Source: Bacteroidales bacterium (lineage in GTDB: Bacteria; Bacteroidota; Bacteroidia; Bacteroidales; CG2-30-32-10). From it: a DNA stretch of 42,115 nt. The DNA is taken from NCBI GenBank assembly GCA_035353855.1, contig DAOQAK010000036.1, positions 1-42,115 of the forward strand, given 5' to 3'. Under the pieces are notes generated by a model. That model saw only the letters and a program-made list of their open reading frames with translations, searched no databases and had not been told where the DNA came from. Positions 26,288 through 34,010 of this stretch are shown here, one piece after another (within the stretch, counting starts at the first letter, position 1; each line of letters opens with the position of its first letter). A program made the position numbers and the translations under genes.

Positions 26288-26578
26288 TTAAAACCGGATG
26301 AGATGTTTTATTGACAAGCAAGGATTCTTTAACAATATTCTTTTTCCCGAGAAACGCATCACTTCTTTTATTTTCTCACGTTTCTTTTCTGAATAGCAAT
26401 TTGCTTTACATTTTTTACATGAAGGTTTATAATCACCGAAAGCGCAAAAATCAAGACGTTTGTTGGCGTAGGTTAGTAAATCTATGCACATATCACATAA
26501 TGCAGGAGTGCCATGATTTTTTTTGCAATAAATTTCTATCATGGCTTTTATTGTTCGTTTTTCAATTTCAATACTCAT
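26288..26578 (-). CDS. Nitrous oxide-stimulated promoter (YgbA_NO) family protein
   Basis: 96 residues, the family length. The sequence keeps the family pattern: EKRTIKAMIEIYC..NHGTPALCDMCIDLLTYANKRLDFCAFGDYKPSCKKCKANCYS...RE.IKEVMRFSGKRILLKNP. Eight cysteines plus H22 suggest a metal site. In enterobacteria the ygbA gene belongs to the NsrR (nitric oxide) regulon. Here it overlaps the cupin gene by 4 nt and lies at the end of a cluster with hcp and an Rrf2 regulator, which independently supports a nitrosative-stress role. The biochemical activity is unknown. Confidence 0.87.
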   Translation of the reverse strand: MSIEIEKRTIKAMIEIYCKKNHGTPALCDMCIDLLTYANKRLDFCAFGDYKPSCKKCKANCYSEKKREKIKEVMRFSGKRILLKNPCLSIKHLIRF

Positions 26579-26910
26579 GCAATTTCTTTGATCATTGTTA
26601 AAAGCATTTTGAATTTTTCCACAGCATTCACCGCATGAGGAACATTTGCAGGCATTATAATGCTTTTGCCTTTTTCAAGGAAAAACGATTTTCCATTAAT
26701 TATTATTTCACCTTTCCCTTCTATAATCTGCACCATTGCATCGAAAGGAGCGGTGTGCTCGCTAAGTTTCTGGTCTTTGTCAAAGGCAAATAGAGTTACA
26801 TTGCCTGCTTTCTTTTCCAGTACTCTTTTACTTACAATACCATTGGCAGAATATTCTACTAATTCAGTAAAATCAAGTATTGTAGCTTCTTCAAAAATAT
26901 TTGTTTCCAT
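26575..26910 (-). CDS. Small cupin-domain protein
   Basis: 111 residues forming a single cupin barrel. Motif 1 is KLSEHTAPFDAMVQIIEGKGEI and motif 2 is KGKSIIMPANVPHAV. Of the usual metal ligands H52 and H92 are present, and E51 may contribute; the second histidine of HxH is replaced (H-T-A), so the metal site is not the standard one. Such small cupins are often found near hcp in anaerobes. The stop overlaps the ygbA-like start (ATGA). A dispersed-repeat hairpin separates it from hcp. The role could be binding of a small ligand or metal in stress defence; not determined. Confidence 0.8.
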   Translation of the reverse strand: METNIFEEATILDFTELVEYSANGIVSKRVLEKKAGNVTLFAFDKDQKLSEHTAPFDAMVQIIEGKGEIIINGKSFFLEKGKSIIMPANVPHAVNAVEKFKMLLTMIKEIA

Positions 26911-26929
26911 TTTTTTAATTTTTATTTAA

Positions 26930-26975
26930 CGCTAAGACGCAAAAGTAATAAATCATTTTTTTTTGCGTCTCAGCG
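26930..26975. repeat. Hairpin of the CGCTAAGACGC type between hcp and cupin
   Basis: CGCTAAGACGCAAAA (26930-26944) pairs with TTTTGCGTCTCAGCG (26961-26975) with one mismatch around a 16-nt loop. Another CGTCTTTGCGTG copy follows (26974-26985). Strings of this kind are dispersed widely in Bacteroidota. It lies 16 nt past the hcp stop and might attenuate transcription into cupin-ygbA, although it lacks a clean U-tract. Confidence 0.65.
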
Positions 26976-26990
26976 TCTTTGCGTGATTTT

Positions 26991-28643
26991 TTAACTCAAA
27001 AATATTTTTAAATCATCTTCAACACTAGTTATCGGGGCTATTCCAAATGTTTCAACAATGATTTTTGCAACATTTGGTGACAGAAAACCCGGTAATGTTG
27101 GACCAAGGTGAATGTTCTTAACTCCTAAGTATAACAATGCTAACAATACAATTACGGCTTTCTGTTCATACCATGCAATGTTATATGCAATTGGCAAATC
27201 ATTGATATCATTCAGTTGGAAAACTTCTTTCAGCTTCATCGCAATAACAGCAAGTGAATATGAATCGTTACACTGACCGGCATCTAACACTCTTGGAATT
27301 CCGTCAATGTCCCCCAAAGGTAATTTATTATAACGATATTTTGCACAGCCTGCTGTGAGAATTACAGTATCTTTTGGAAGTGCTTCAGCAAACTTTGTAT
27401 AATAATCGCGGTCTTTCATTCTTCCATCACAACCTGCCATTACAAAGAATTTTTTTATAGCGCCCGATTTTACAGCTTCTACAACCTTATCGGCAAGAGC
27501 AAAAACCTGTGCGTGTGCGAAACCACCTATGATTTCACCTTTTTCAATTTCCTGTGGCGGGTTACATTTTTTTGCCAGTTCAATAATTTCTGAAAAATCT
27601 TTTTGTCCGTCTTTTGTTCTTTCCGGAATATGTTTTATTCCTTCAAAACCAACAGCACCTGTTGTAAATACCTTATCCTTGTAACCTGCATTTATATGAG
27701 GAGGAACCAAGCAATTGGTTGTAAAAAGAATTGGACCGTTGAAGGTTTCAAATTCTTCGCGTTGCTTCCACCATGCATTTCCGTAGTTGCCTACAAAATG
27801 TTCGTACTTTTTGAAAGCTGGGTAGTAGTGAGCCGGTAACATTTCACTGTGAGAATAAACATCAACACCTGTACCTTCCGTTTGCTTTAAAAGTTCTTCC
27901 ATGTCTTTTAGGTCGTGTCCGGAAATTAGTATTGCCGGTTTATTACGAACACCTATATTTACTTTTGTCAGTTCCGGGTTTCCATAAGCAGAAGTGTTAG
28001 CCTTATCAAGAAGCGCCATAACTTTTACACCATTAGCGCCGGTTTCCATTACTAATTTTATTAAATCATCTTTGGTTAAAGAATCATTGGTTGTAGCAAC
28101 CAGTCCGCGTTGCATGAATTCCCAGATACTTTTATCTTCATGTCCCAAATTAAATGCATGTTCTGCATATGCTGCTATTCCTTTAATACCAAACAACACA
28201 AGATGTTTTAGCGAACGAATATCTTCATTGGCGATAGATAAAGTGCCTACTGTTTTTGCTTTTTCTTCAAATACTTTTTCATCATCAGAATACCATGTAG
28301 CCGATTCGTGTAATGGACCTTCAATTTTTCCGCCTGCTTTTTGTAAATCATTTTTAATTTCTTCTCTTAACTTTAACCCTTTATGAACTTTTTCAATAAA
28401 AACCTTTTTATCGAAGTTGGCATTGGTAATTGTTGCAAACAGGCTGTCGAAAATGAATTTATTCACTTCTTCATTTTCTATCCCTTTTTTTCTTGCTTCA
28501 GCACTGTATATCGAAATTCCTTTCAATACGAATATCAGAAGGTCTTGCATGTTAGCAACGTCATCGTTTTTCCCGCAAACACCTTTAATGGTACAACCAA
28601 CTCCCTTGGCTGTTTCCTGGCACTGATAACAAAACATACTCAT
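26991..28643 (-). CDS. hcp: Hybrid-cluster protein (hydroxylamine/NO reductase), class I
   Basis: 550 residues. The N-terminal cluster ligands are C5, C8, C17 and C23, that is C-x2-C-x8-C-x5-C, the spacing of class I enzymes of strict anaerobes. The hybrid-cluster half is intact (GHDLKDMEELLKQTEGTGVDVYSHSEMLPAHYYP; FTTNCLVPP; TAGCAKYRYNKLPLGDIDGIPRVLDAGQCNDSYS; AWYEQKAVIVLLALLYLGVKNIHLGPTLP). Hcp reduces nitric oxide to N2O or hydroxylamine to ammonia in the cytoplasm, with electrons from a partner Fe-S protein; the gene just upstream is a candidate donor. A good GGAG lies 8 nt before the ATG, rare in this window. Confidence 0.96.
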   Translation of the reverse strand: MSMFCYQCQETAKGVGCTIKGVCGKNDDVANMQDLLIFVLKGISIYSAEARKKGIENEEVNKFIFDSLFATITNANFDKKVFIEKVHKGLKLREEIKNDLQKAGGKIEGPLHESATWYSDDEKVFEEKAKTVGTLSIANEDIRSLKHLVLFGIKGIAAYAEHAFNLGHEDKSIWEFMQRGLVATTNDSLTKDDLIKLVMETGANGVKVMALLDKANTSAYGNPELTKVNIGVRNKPAILISGHDLKDMEELLKQTEGTGVDVYSHSEMLPAHYYPAFKKYEHFVGNYGNAWWKQREEFETFNGPILFTTNCLVPPHINAGYKDKVFTTGAVGFEGIKHIPERTKDGQKDFSEIIELAKKCNPPQEIEKGEIIGGFAHAQVFALADKVVEAVKSGAIKKFFVMAGCDGRMKDRDYYTKFAEALPKDTVILTAGCAKYRYNKLPLGDIDGIPRVLDAGQCNDSYSLAVIAMKLKEVFQLNDINDLPIAYNIAWYEQKAVIVLLALLYLGVKNIHLGPTLPGFLSPNVAKIIVETFGIAPITSVEDDLKIFLS

Positions 28644-28738
28644 ATTATTTTCTCCTTTTTTTAGTAAAAATATTTAAAAATTTTTTCTTTTGAATTATAA
28701 ATTATCACAATTAATCTGAATTTAATCTTAATTTAATG

Positions 28739-29590
28739 TTATACCCACATTTCTTTATCTACTTCACCTTTAATATTAACAATTATTAGTTTTATGGGTA
28801 CTTTACGTGATGCTTTTTCAACTGCCATTTGTGCTATTTTCAGTAATCCCCCACAGCAGGGTACTTCCATTATTGCTACAGTTAAAGTATTAATTTTTGC
28901 ATCATCTATCATTGCTTTTATTTTTTCAATATACTCTTCTGTATCTGAATCAAGTTTAGGGCAGGCAATAGCTATAGCTTTCCCTTTCATCAGTTCATTA
29001 TGAAAACCTCCCATCGCAAAAGCAGTACAATCGGCTGCTAATAGCACATCCGCATATTTAAAATATGTTGCATTAGGACTAATGAGGTGCATCTGTACAG
29101 GCCATTGCCTGAGTTGTGATTGAATTTTTTCATCGAACGAATTTGTTTCTTTTTGATTTTCTTCACGCATGTCGACTTCCTTTGCTCCCGGACAACCGCA
29201 ATGCGACGAATGTTTTTCCATGTTATTCATATTTAATGTTATTTTAATATTTTTTTCTTTGAGATAATTTATAGCCTGATTGTAGTATTCTGTTTCATTG
29301 TGTTCTTTTAAATGACTGAGGTGCGCAATAATTGTATTTTCTCCTTGTTTTGAAATAATATCCATTACTTTTTTCTCATTGTAAGGTTCTGCTTCTCTCT
29401 CTTCAATAGTAATAGCACCTTCAGGACAATGACCAAGGCATGCACCTAAGCCATCACAAAACAAATCACTAATCAGTCGTGCTTTTCCATCAATAATTTG
29501 TAATGCACCTTCCTGGCAGTTTGGAATACATAACCCACAGCCATTACATAAATCTTCGTTTATATGTACAATTTTTCGTTTCATGATCAT
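28739..29590 (-). CDS. 4Fe-4S ferredoxin-type protein of the hcp cluster
   Basis: 283 residues. Cluster site 1 has four cysteines (C15, C18, C21, C25 in CNGCGLCIPNC). Site 2 is CDGLGACLGHCP, with C45, C51 and C55 but leucine in place of the second cysteine, so it may hold a 3Fe-4S or a differently ligated cluster. A His/Cys stretch (SSHCGCPG) and a C-terminal domain with a VPCCGGLLKIA motif follow; the whole pattern recurs beside hcp in anaerobes. Likely role: electron supply to Hcp in NO or hydroxylamine reduction. The start overlaps the regulator's stop by ATGA, so the two are translated together. Confidence 0.87.
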   Translation of the reverse strand: MIMKRKIVHINEDLCNGCGLCIPNCQEGALQIIDGKARLISDLFCDGLGACLGHCPEGAITIEEREAEPYNEKKVMDIISKQGENTIIAHLSHLKEHNETEYYNQAINYLKEKNIKITLNMNNMEKHSSHCGCPGAKEVDMREENQKETNSFDEKIQSQLRQWPVQMHLISPNATYFKYADVLLAADCTAFAMGGFHNELMKGKAIAIACPKLDSDTEEYIEKIKAMIDDAKINTLTVAIMEVPCCGGLLKIAQMAVEKASRKVPIKLIIVNIKGEVDKEMWV

Positions 29591-29997
29591 ATGTTTAAAG
29601 GTGCAACATTTAATAAAAAAGTTTTTTGTAAGTAATTTTTAAACTCTTTGGAAAGCTTTTCGGGAACCCCACCGAAAATACATTTTTTAAAAATACATTT
29701 TCCTTTTTGTGATGTACAATTACATTCAACAACACGTCCTTCAATTAATTCATAAATTTCCAGTAAGTTTATTTTTTTACTGTCTCCATTAATAACAAAA
29801 CCTCCTTTTGGTCCCCGGGCTGATTTTATATAATTATTTTTTACTAAAATTTGCATTATCTTGTAAAGGTGGTTTTTGGAAAAACCCGTCATTTCGGCTA
29901 TTTGTGAAATATTAATTTGATTTTTCGAGCTGGCAATTATAGAAAGGCTGTGAATTGCAATTGAAGCAGCATCAGAAATATGTATTATTTTACTCAT
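29587..29997 (-). CDS. Rrf2-family regulator, probably nitrosative-stress sensing
   Basis: 136 residues. The winged helix-turn-helix reads INISQIAEMTGFSKNHLYKIMQILVKNNYIKSARGPKGGFVI, and the Rrf2 segment LLEIYELIEG follows. The sensor loop has C92, C94, C101 and C106 (VECNCTSQKGKCIFKKC), enough to hold an Fe-S cluster as in NsrR or IscR, with one cysteine more than the usual three. First gene of the hcp cluster. It has a strong promoter with a perfect palindrome over the expected transcription start, so self-regulation and control of hcp are likely. Close to NsrR in role by context, not proven by sequence. Confidence 0.9.
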   Translation of the reverse strand: MSKIIHISDAASIAIHSLSIIASSKNQINISQIAEMTGFSKNHLYKIMQILVKNNYIKSARGPKGGFVINGDSKKINLLEIYELIEGRVVECNCTSQKGKCIFKKCIFGGVPEKLSKEFKNYLQKTFLLNVAPLNI

Positions 29998-30009
29998 ATA
30001 TGTAAATAG

Positions 30010-30052
30010 GTATTATAATACGCAAATATATAAATAATATTTCTAATGTCAA
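30010..30052 (-). promoter_or_regulatory. Promoter and candidate operator of the hcp cluster
   Basis: On the minus strand TTGACA (30052-30047), 16 nt, then TATATTTG (30030-30023) satisfy both the sigma-70-like pattern and the Bacteroidota -7 box. GTATTATAATAC (30010-30021), a perfect 12-bp palindrome, covers the expected start of transcription, 12 nt before the regulator's ATG. That position suits an autorepressor site; it does not match the enterobacterial NsrR site. Confidence 0.55.
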
Positions 30053-30318
30053 GTGTTTTTTTATTTATTTTTTTTAGTTTATGATATAAGATAATGATAT
30101 TTAATTATTTAATATGTCGTAATTTTAAATATAAATTCCGTTGTCTTGCTAATTATTACCGTAAACTTTGTAAGAACGACCTTTAACTTATACATTATGG
30201 ATTTATGAATTGTTTTATCATAATATTGTAAATATATAATTGATTTTCCTTTTTGAATAGCCTAAGTTAAAAAAAATAAATAATTATTATTCATTATCTT
30301 TGTAATAAATCAAATGTT
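30053..30318. other. AT-rich divergent spacer
   Basis: Apart from the hcp-cluster promoter and a TATCTTTG box near 30295, I see no gene, repeat or RNA structure in this spacer. It separates the hcp cluster from the GWxTD gene. Confidence 0.6.
30295..30302 (+). promoter_or_regulatory. -7 box for the GWxTD gene
   Basis: TATCTTTG matches TAnnTTTG and lies 16 nt before the ATG at 30319. No TTTG is seen at the usual -33 distance. Confidence 0.45.
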
Positions 30319-31785
30319 ATGAAAAAAACCTACACTATTCTTTTACTGATTATATTTGCATTACAGCTTAATGCAAAAAACATACAGGCATATTTATCGT
30401 ATGCTACTTTTCATTCCCCTACAGATGGTTCCTATATTGAAACTTATTTATCTGTTCTGGGTAGTACTGTAAAATTCATTCAAAATACAAACGGAAAATT
30501 TCAGGCAACAGTACAGATTTCAATGGTATTCAGGCAAAATGATGTATTAAAAGATTTTAAAAAAACTGATTTGCTCAGCCCTGAAATAGATGATACTTCA
30601 AAAGTTGATTTTACTTTTATGGACCAGCAACGATTCCCGCTTCCAGATGGTGACTACGAAGTAGAGATTCAGATTCTTGATAAAAATAAAGCAAATGCAA
30701 GGCCTTATTCAACAACAGAATCTTTGTCGATAAGTTATCCTCGTGCAAAAATTAATGTTTCAGGAATTGAATTGGTTGAATCATATAAAGCTGCTGCTGA
30801 AACCAAGAGCATCCTTACGAAAAACGGTTATGATTTAATTCCTTTTACAATAAATTATTATCCGAAATTGATTAACAAAATAACATTTTATGCCGAAGTT
30901 TATAACACGGATACCATTTTAAAAGCAGATGAAAAATTCCTTGTATATTATTATATTGAGGCATATGAAACCGGAAAAACAATTTCGGATTATTATAAAT
31001 TTAAAAAAGAAAGTCCTAAAAATGTTATTGTAGTTTTTAATGAATTCGATATTTTAAATCTCCCAACAGGAAATTACAATCTTGTAATTGAAGTAAAAGA
31101 TAAGGATAACAAAAGCCTTGCTTCGAATAAAATGTTCTTCCAGCGAAATAATCCAGATGCTCAGTTGAAACTACAGGACCTGGCTGCTGTTGACATTACC
31201 AATACATTTGTGGATAATATTACAAATATTGATACACTTAAAGATTATATCAAATCAACTTATCCTATTTCAACACAAATTGAAAAAACATTTGCCGAAA
31301 ATAATATTAAGCTATCGGATACTAAAACATTAAAGCAGTACTTCCTTAATTTCTGGATAAACAGGAATGCCATTGATCCTGAAAAAGCATGGAAAGAATA
31401 TTTAGCAGAAGTGAAAAAGGTAAATAAAAGTTATAGTACTTTTATAAAAAGAGGTTATGAAACCGATCGCGGACGTGTTTATCTGCAATATGGAGCGCCA
31501 AATAATATCACATCGGTTTCTTCCGATCCCAGTGCATATCCTTATGAAATATGGCATTATTATTCTCTTGCCAACCAAAAAGACAGAAAGTTCGTATTTT
31601 ATTTACCCGACCTTGTAACCAATGATTATGAGCTTATTCATTCAAATGCAAATGGCGAATATTATAATCCTTCATGGCAAATGCAGCTAAATAAAAGGGA
31701 CACACCAACACATGATCCTGATAAAACAAAGGGTTATGATTACTTTGGTGGAAAAGCAGATGATTACTATAATCATCCTCATTGA
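30319..31785 (+). CDS. GWxTD domain-containing exported protein
   Basis: 488 residues with a signal peptide (about 1-19, LQLNA). Two beta-rich regions (about 22-140 and 145-275) precede a helical stretch and the C-terminal GWxTD domain. The name motif is GYETD here (389-393), tyrosine replacing tryptophan, followed by the expected RGRVYLQYGAPNNI and YEIWHYYSL..RKFVFYLPD. The family occurs mainly in Bacteroidota and relatives, is exported, and has no firm function. Its 3' end overlaps the converging gene at 31779 by 7 bp. Confidence 0.88.
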   Translation: MKKTYTILLLIIFALQLNAKNIQAYLSYATFHSPTDGSYIETYLSVLGSTVKFIQNTNGKFQATVQISMVFRQNDVLKDFKKTDLLSPEIDDTSKVDFTFMDQQRFPLPDGDYEVEIQILDKNKANARPYSTTESLSISYPRAKINVSGIELVESYKAAAETKSILTKNGYDLIPFTINYYPKLINKITFYAEVYNTDTILKADEKFLVYYYIEAYETGKTISDYYKFKKESPKNVIVVFNEFDILNLPTGNYNLVIEVKDKDNKSLASNKMFFQRNNPDAQLKLQDLAAVDITNTFVDNITNIDTLKDYIKSTYPISTQIEKTFAENNIKLSDTKTLKQYFLNFWINRNAIDPEKAWKEYLAEVKKVNKSYSTFIKRGYETDRGRVYLQYGAPNNITSVSSDPSAYPYEIWHYYSLANQKDRKFVFYLPDLVTNDYELIHSNANGEYYNPSWQMQLNKRDTPTHDPDKTKGYDYFGGKADDYYNHPH

Positions 31786-32642
31786 TTCATATTGCTTTCT
31801 GTCTTTAAAAGAAAGTTGCGGATCTGCTTATTGTAAGCATTTTTCTTTGTCGTATTTTTTTTGTTGACAAGAAAAGATGCATGTCGTGCACCTCCAAAAT
31901 AAAACATATCGGAGATGACCAATCCTGTAGTAAGTCCTGATATATAAAACCCGCTTTCAATACTCAGGACTGTGAACATGGCAGAGCTGCTAAAAAATAT
32001 CAAACTTGATAATCCTTTGAAAACATGTCCTGACGCTATTTGTCCGCTTCCGGGAATAATATATGAAATGAATTTTGCGGTGTTAGGGTTTCGCAACTTA
32101 GGTTTTTTTAATAATGATTTTAATTCAGAAGAATCTATTTTTATATTATTGGTTGATAAATAAAGATAAATTAAAGAATCAGCTTCATTCCATTTTTGTA
32201 ATTCGTTTTTTGTAAGTATTTCGAGGAACAGGCATTCTGCTTTAAGTGAGGAGTCGGGAGTATAATAGTTTATTTCGGCGAGATAATTTTCAGCATCAGT
32301 ATAGTTGTCTGATAAAAATGAATTGATGGCCTTTTCATATCGTACAGAAAACTGAACAGAATCGGGAAGTCTACCAATATCAATCCGGTTTAATGTTGCT
32401 GTTGCTTTATCAAACCTGGAAAGGCTTTTATAACAATATGATTTTTTTAAAAGTGCGATTGATCTCTCTTCAGAATTTTCTGAAAAGAAAAATATTTTTT
32501 CGTATTCCATTGCAGCAATAGCGTAATTACCGGCATTAAAAATGCTGTCGGCATACGCTATACCTAAAGGTATTTCAGTTTTTGCCTGAAATCCTTTGCA
32601 AAGGAATACGCATATTAAGCAATATCTGATTATCAATTTCAT
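31779..32642 (-). CDS. TPR protein with C-terminal membrane hairpin
   Basis: 287 residues from the ATG at 32642, which gives a signal peptide (MKLIIRYCLICVFLCKGFQA); ten upstream codons are ignored. TPR-like helices (YADSIFNAGNYAIAAMEYEK, then ALLKKSYCYKSLSRFDKATATL) fill the first 190 residues. Then AKFISYIIPGSGQIASGHVFKGLSSLIFF and a second hydrophobic part follow, as in TM2/DUF5683-like membrane hairpins. It resembles the gene before it in order and in the PG.G.I..G...GLSS motif, so the two are probably tandem paralogues. The start lies 68 bp inside the 3' end of that gene. Function unknown; the yidD context hints at envelope assembly. Confidence 0.72.
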   Translation of the reverse strand: MKLIIRYCLICVFLCKGFQAKTEIPLGIAYADSIFNAGNYAIAAMEYEKIFFFSENSEERSIALLKKSYCYKSLSRFDKATATLNRIDIGRLPDSVQFSVRYEKAINSFLSDNYTDAENYLAEINYYTPDSSLKAECLFLEILTKNELQKWNEADSLIYLYLSTNNIKIDSSELKSLLKKPKLRNPNTAKFISYIIPGSGQIASGHVFKGLSSLIFFSSSAMFTVLSIESGFYISGLTTGLVISDMFYFGGARHASFLVNKKNTTKKNAYNKQIRNFLLKTESNMNQ

Positions 32643-33453
32643 TATTAAATTCTGTTCTTTTAACCGAAACACTTAAAACACTTCCCCAAATATTTCCTAT
32701 ATAAAAAATTGAGAATAATCCTGCCGAAAAAATAAAGCGGGCGCTTTTTATATCCGTTTTCCGATACGCTTCGTATGCCTGAATTCCTAATAAAGTAACA
32801 GGAATCATACTTGAGAGTCCCTGGTAAGGTTTGCCGGCGTATATTTTTCCTAACCCGGGAATAACTGCAGACATGCAGCCTGCAAGCAATCCGGATTTTT
32901 TCTTTCTATTCTTAAAATCATTCGAAAGTTATATTAAATTTTTTTCCTGTTGAAGGAGGTTTTTATCGTTGTAAGTGAAATTTTCAGAAACTGATGAAAA
33001 CCCTGAAGTGTCGCGTGATAGGAGCATGGCTCCTGATCTTTCTAAATTAATGAATTCGCTGCTGAAGTTTTCGGAAGGGGGAATTGATGAAAATAATTTT
33101 ACGCATTCATCGTACCTGTGAACTTCTGCAAGACAAAATGCGGCATACAACATTGCATTGTTATAACATGCTGAGCTGTTATCAATAAGTTTAAAATAAA
33201 AAAATGCCGTATCGAAATTTTCTGTTTTATAATACACTTGTCCAACAATGTATTGAATTGAATCTTTCTGCGCTTTTGATAAAGTAGTGTCGTTTAATTT
33301 TATTTTTAAAAATGTTTTTATATCATCCCAAAGTTGCATTTTAACAAGATAATTGGAGAAAATAATTTGTTCTTGAAACGATATTCTTTTCTGTGCATTT
33401 AATATTAAATGGAACGAAATAAAAAATAAAAAAATAAAAATAAATCGTTTCAT
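32575..33453 (-). pseudogene. TPR/DUF5683-like gene interrupted by an in-frame TAA
   Basis: The frame from 33453 encodes a signal peptide (MKRFIFIFLFFISFHLILNA) and a TPR-like part of 174 residues, then meets TAA at 32931-32929. The same frame continues with coding character for 117 more codons to 32575: LSNDFKNRKKKSGLLAGC, then SAVIPGLGKIYAGKPYQGLSSM and a membrane hairpin ending EFNNEIDNQI. The paralogue downstream has both halves in one protein, which suggests this was one 292-residue protein. Options: nonsense mutation, assembly error, or two proteins with restart at TTG 32889 or ATG 32874. The start overlaps the yidD stop by 4 nt. Confidence 0.75.
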
Positions 33454-33938
33454 TTTTTTCGGAAGTGATAGTTTGCTGGCTCATCAATGGCGTATCCTTC
33501 GGAATCGAAATGGTCGATGTGAATATCTTGAATTGCTGAAATATTGCAACGCATAATCCTGTCTGCTGAAAGAAATATGCCTTTAACGAGACCGAATTCC
33601 TTTATTGCCGTTTTACTGAAATTCGAACAGGTACGCTCATAAAGACAAAGCCTTGAGAATTGCGGCGAAATAACATGCTGGTATAAAAACATCATTGCAG
33701 TAGCACTTAAACTGAAAGGATTATATCTCGATATGAAATTTTTATGTTTAAATTTAAGAGTTTCTGTATTGTTAACAAAACTATTTCTGTAATAATCATC
33801 AGATGAATCAGAGGTGTTATACTTATTTTTTATTAAAGTTATATCATATTGTATATTTTGTGAGTAACATTTATTTCCAAAAGTGAAAATAAAAACTAAA
33901 AAAAGAAGTTTTGAAAAAATGTTTATAAGTGTCATCAT
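33450..33938 (-). CDS. yidD: YidD-like membrane protein insertion factor, extended
   Basis: 162 residues against about 70-90 for standard YidD. The YidD domain is at about 82-132: LYQHVISPQFSRLCLYERTCSNFSKTAIKEFG..KGIFLSADRIMRCN, with C104 and C131 in the usual places. The normal PTCS is ERTCS here, and the PxCR region is RLCLY. The N-terminal extension starts with a signal-like helix (7-24, ending CYSQ), so the domain may be exported, unlike cytoplasmic YidD. Its stop overlaps the next start by ATGA, tying it to two TPR/membrane-hairpin genes. It may be a specialised paralogue and not the housekeeping factor beside rnpA and yidC. Confidence 0.83.
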   Translation of the reverse strand: MMTLINIFSKLLFLVFIFTFGNKCYSQNIQYDITLIKNKYNTSDSSDDYYRNSFVNNTETLKFKHKNFISRYNPFSLSATAMMFLYQHVISPQFSRLCLYERTCSNFSKTAIKEFGLVKGIFLSADRIMRCNISAIQDIHIDHFDSEGYAIDEPANYHFRKK

Positions 33939-34010
33939 GATAATACAAATTTATAATGAACTTTTTATTAAGCAAAAAAATGTTTTAATTTGCATTTTAG
34001 AAATTACCGA

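Noticed and set aside
32929..32931. Programmed recoding (selenocysteine or pyrrolysine) at the in-frame stop
   Set aside because: The codon is TAA, which is used for neither, and no recoding structure is evident.
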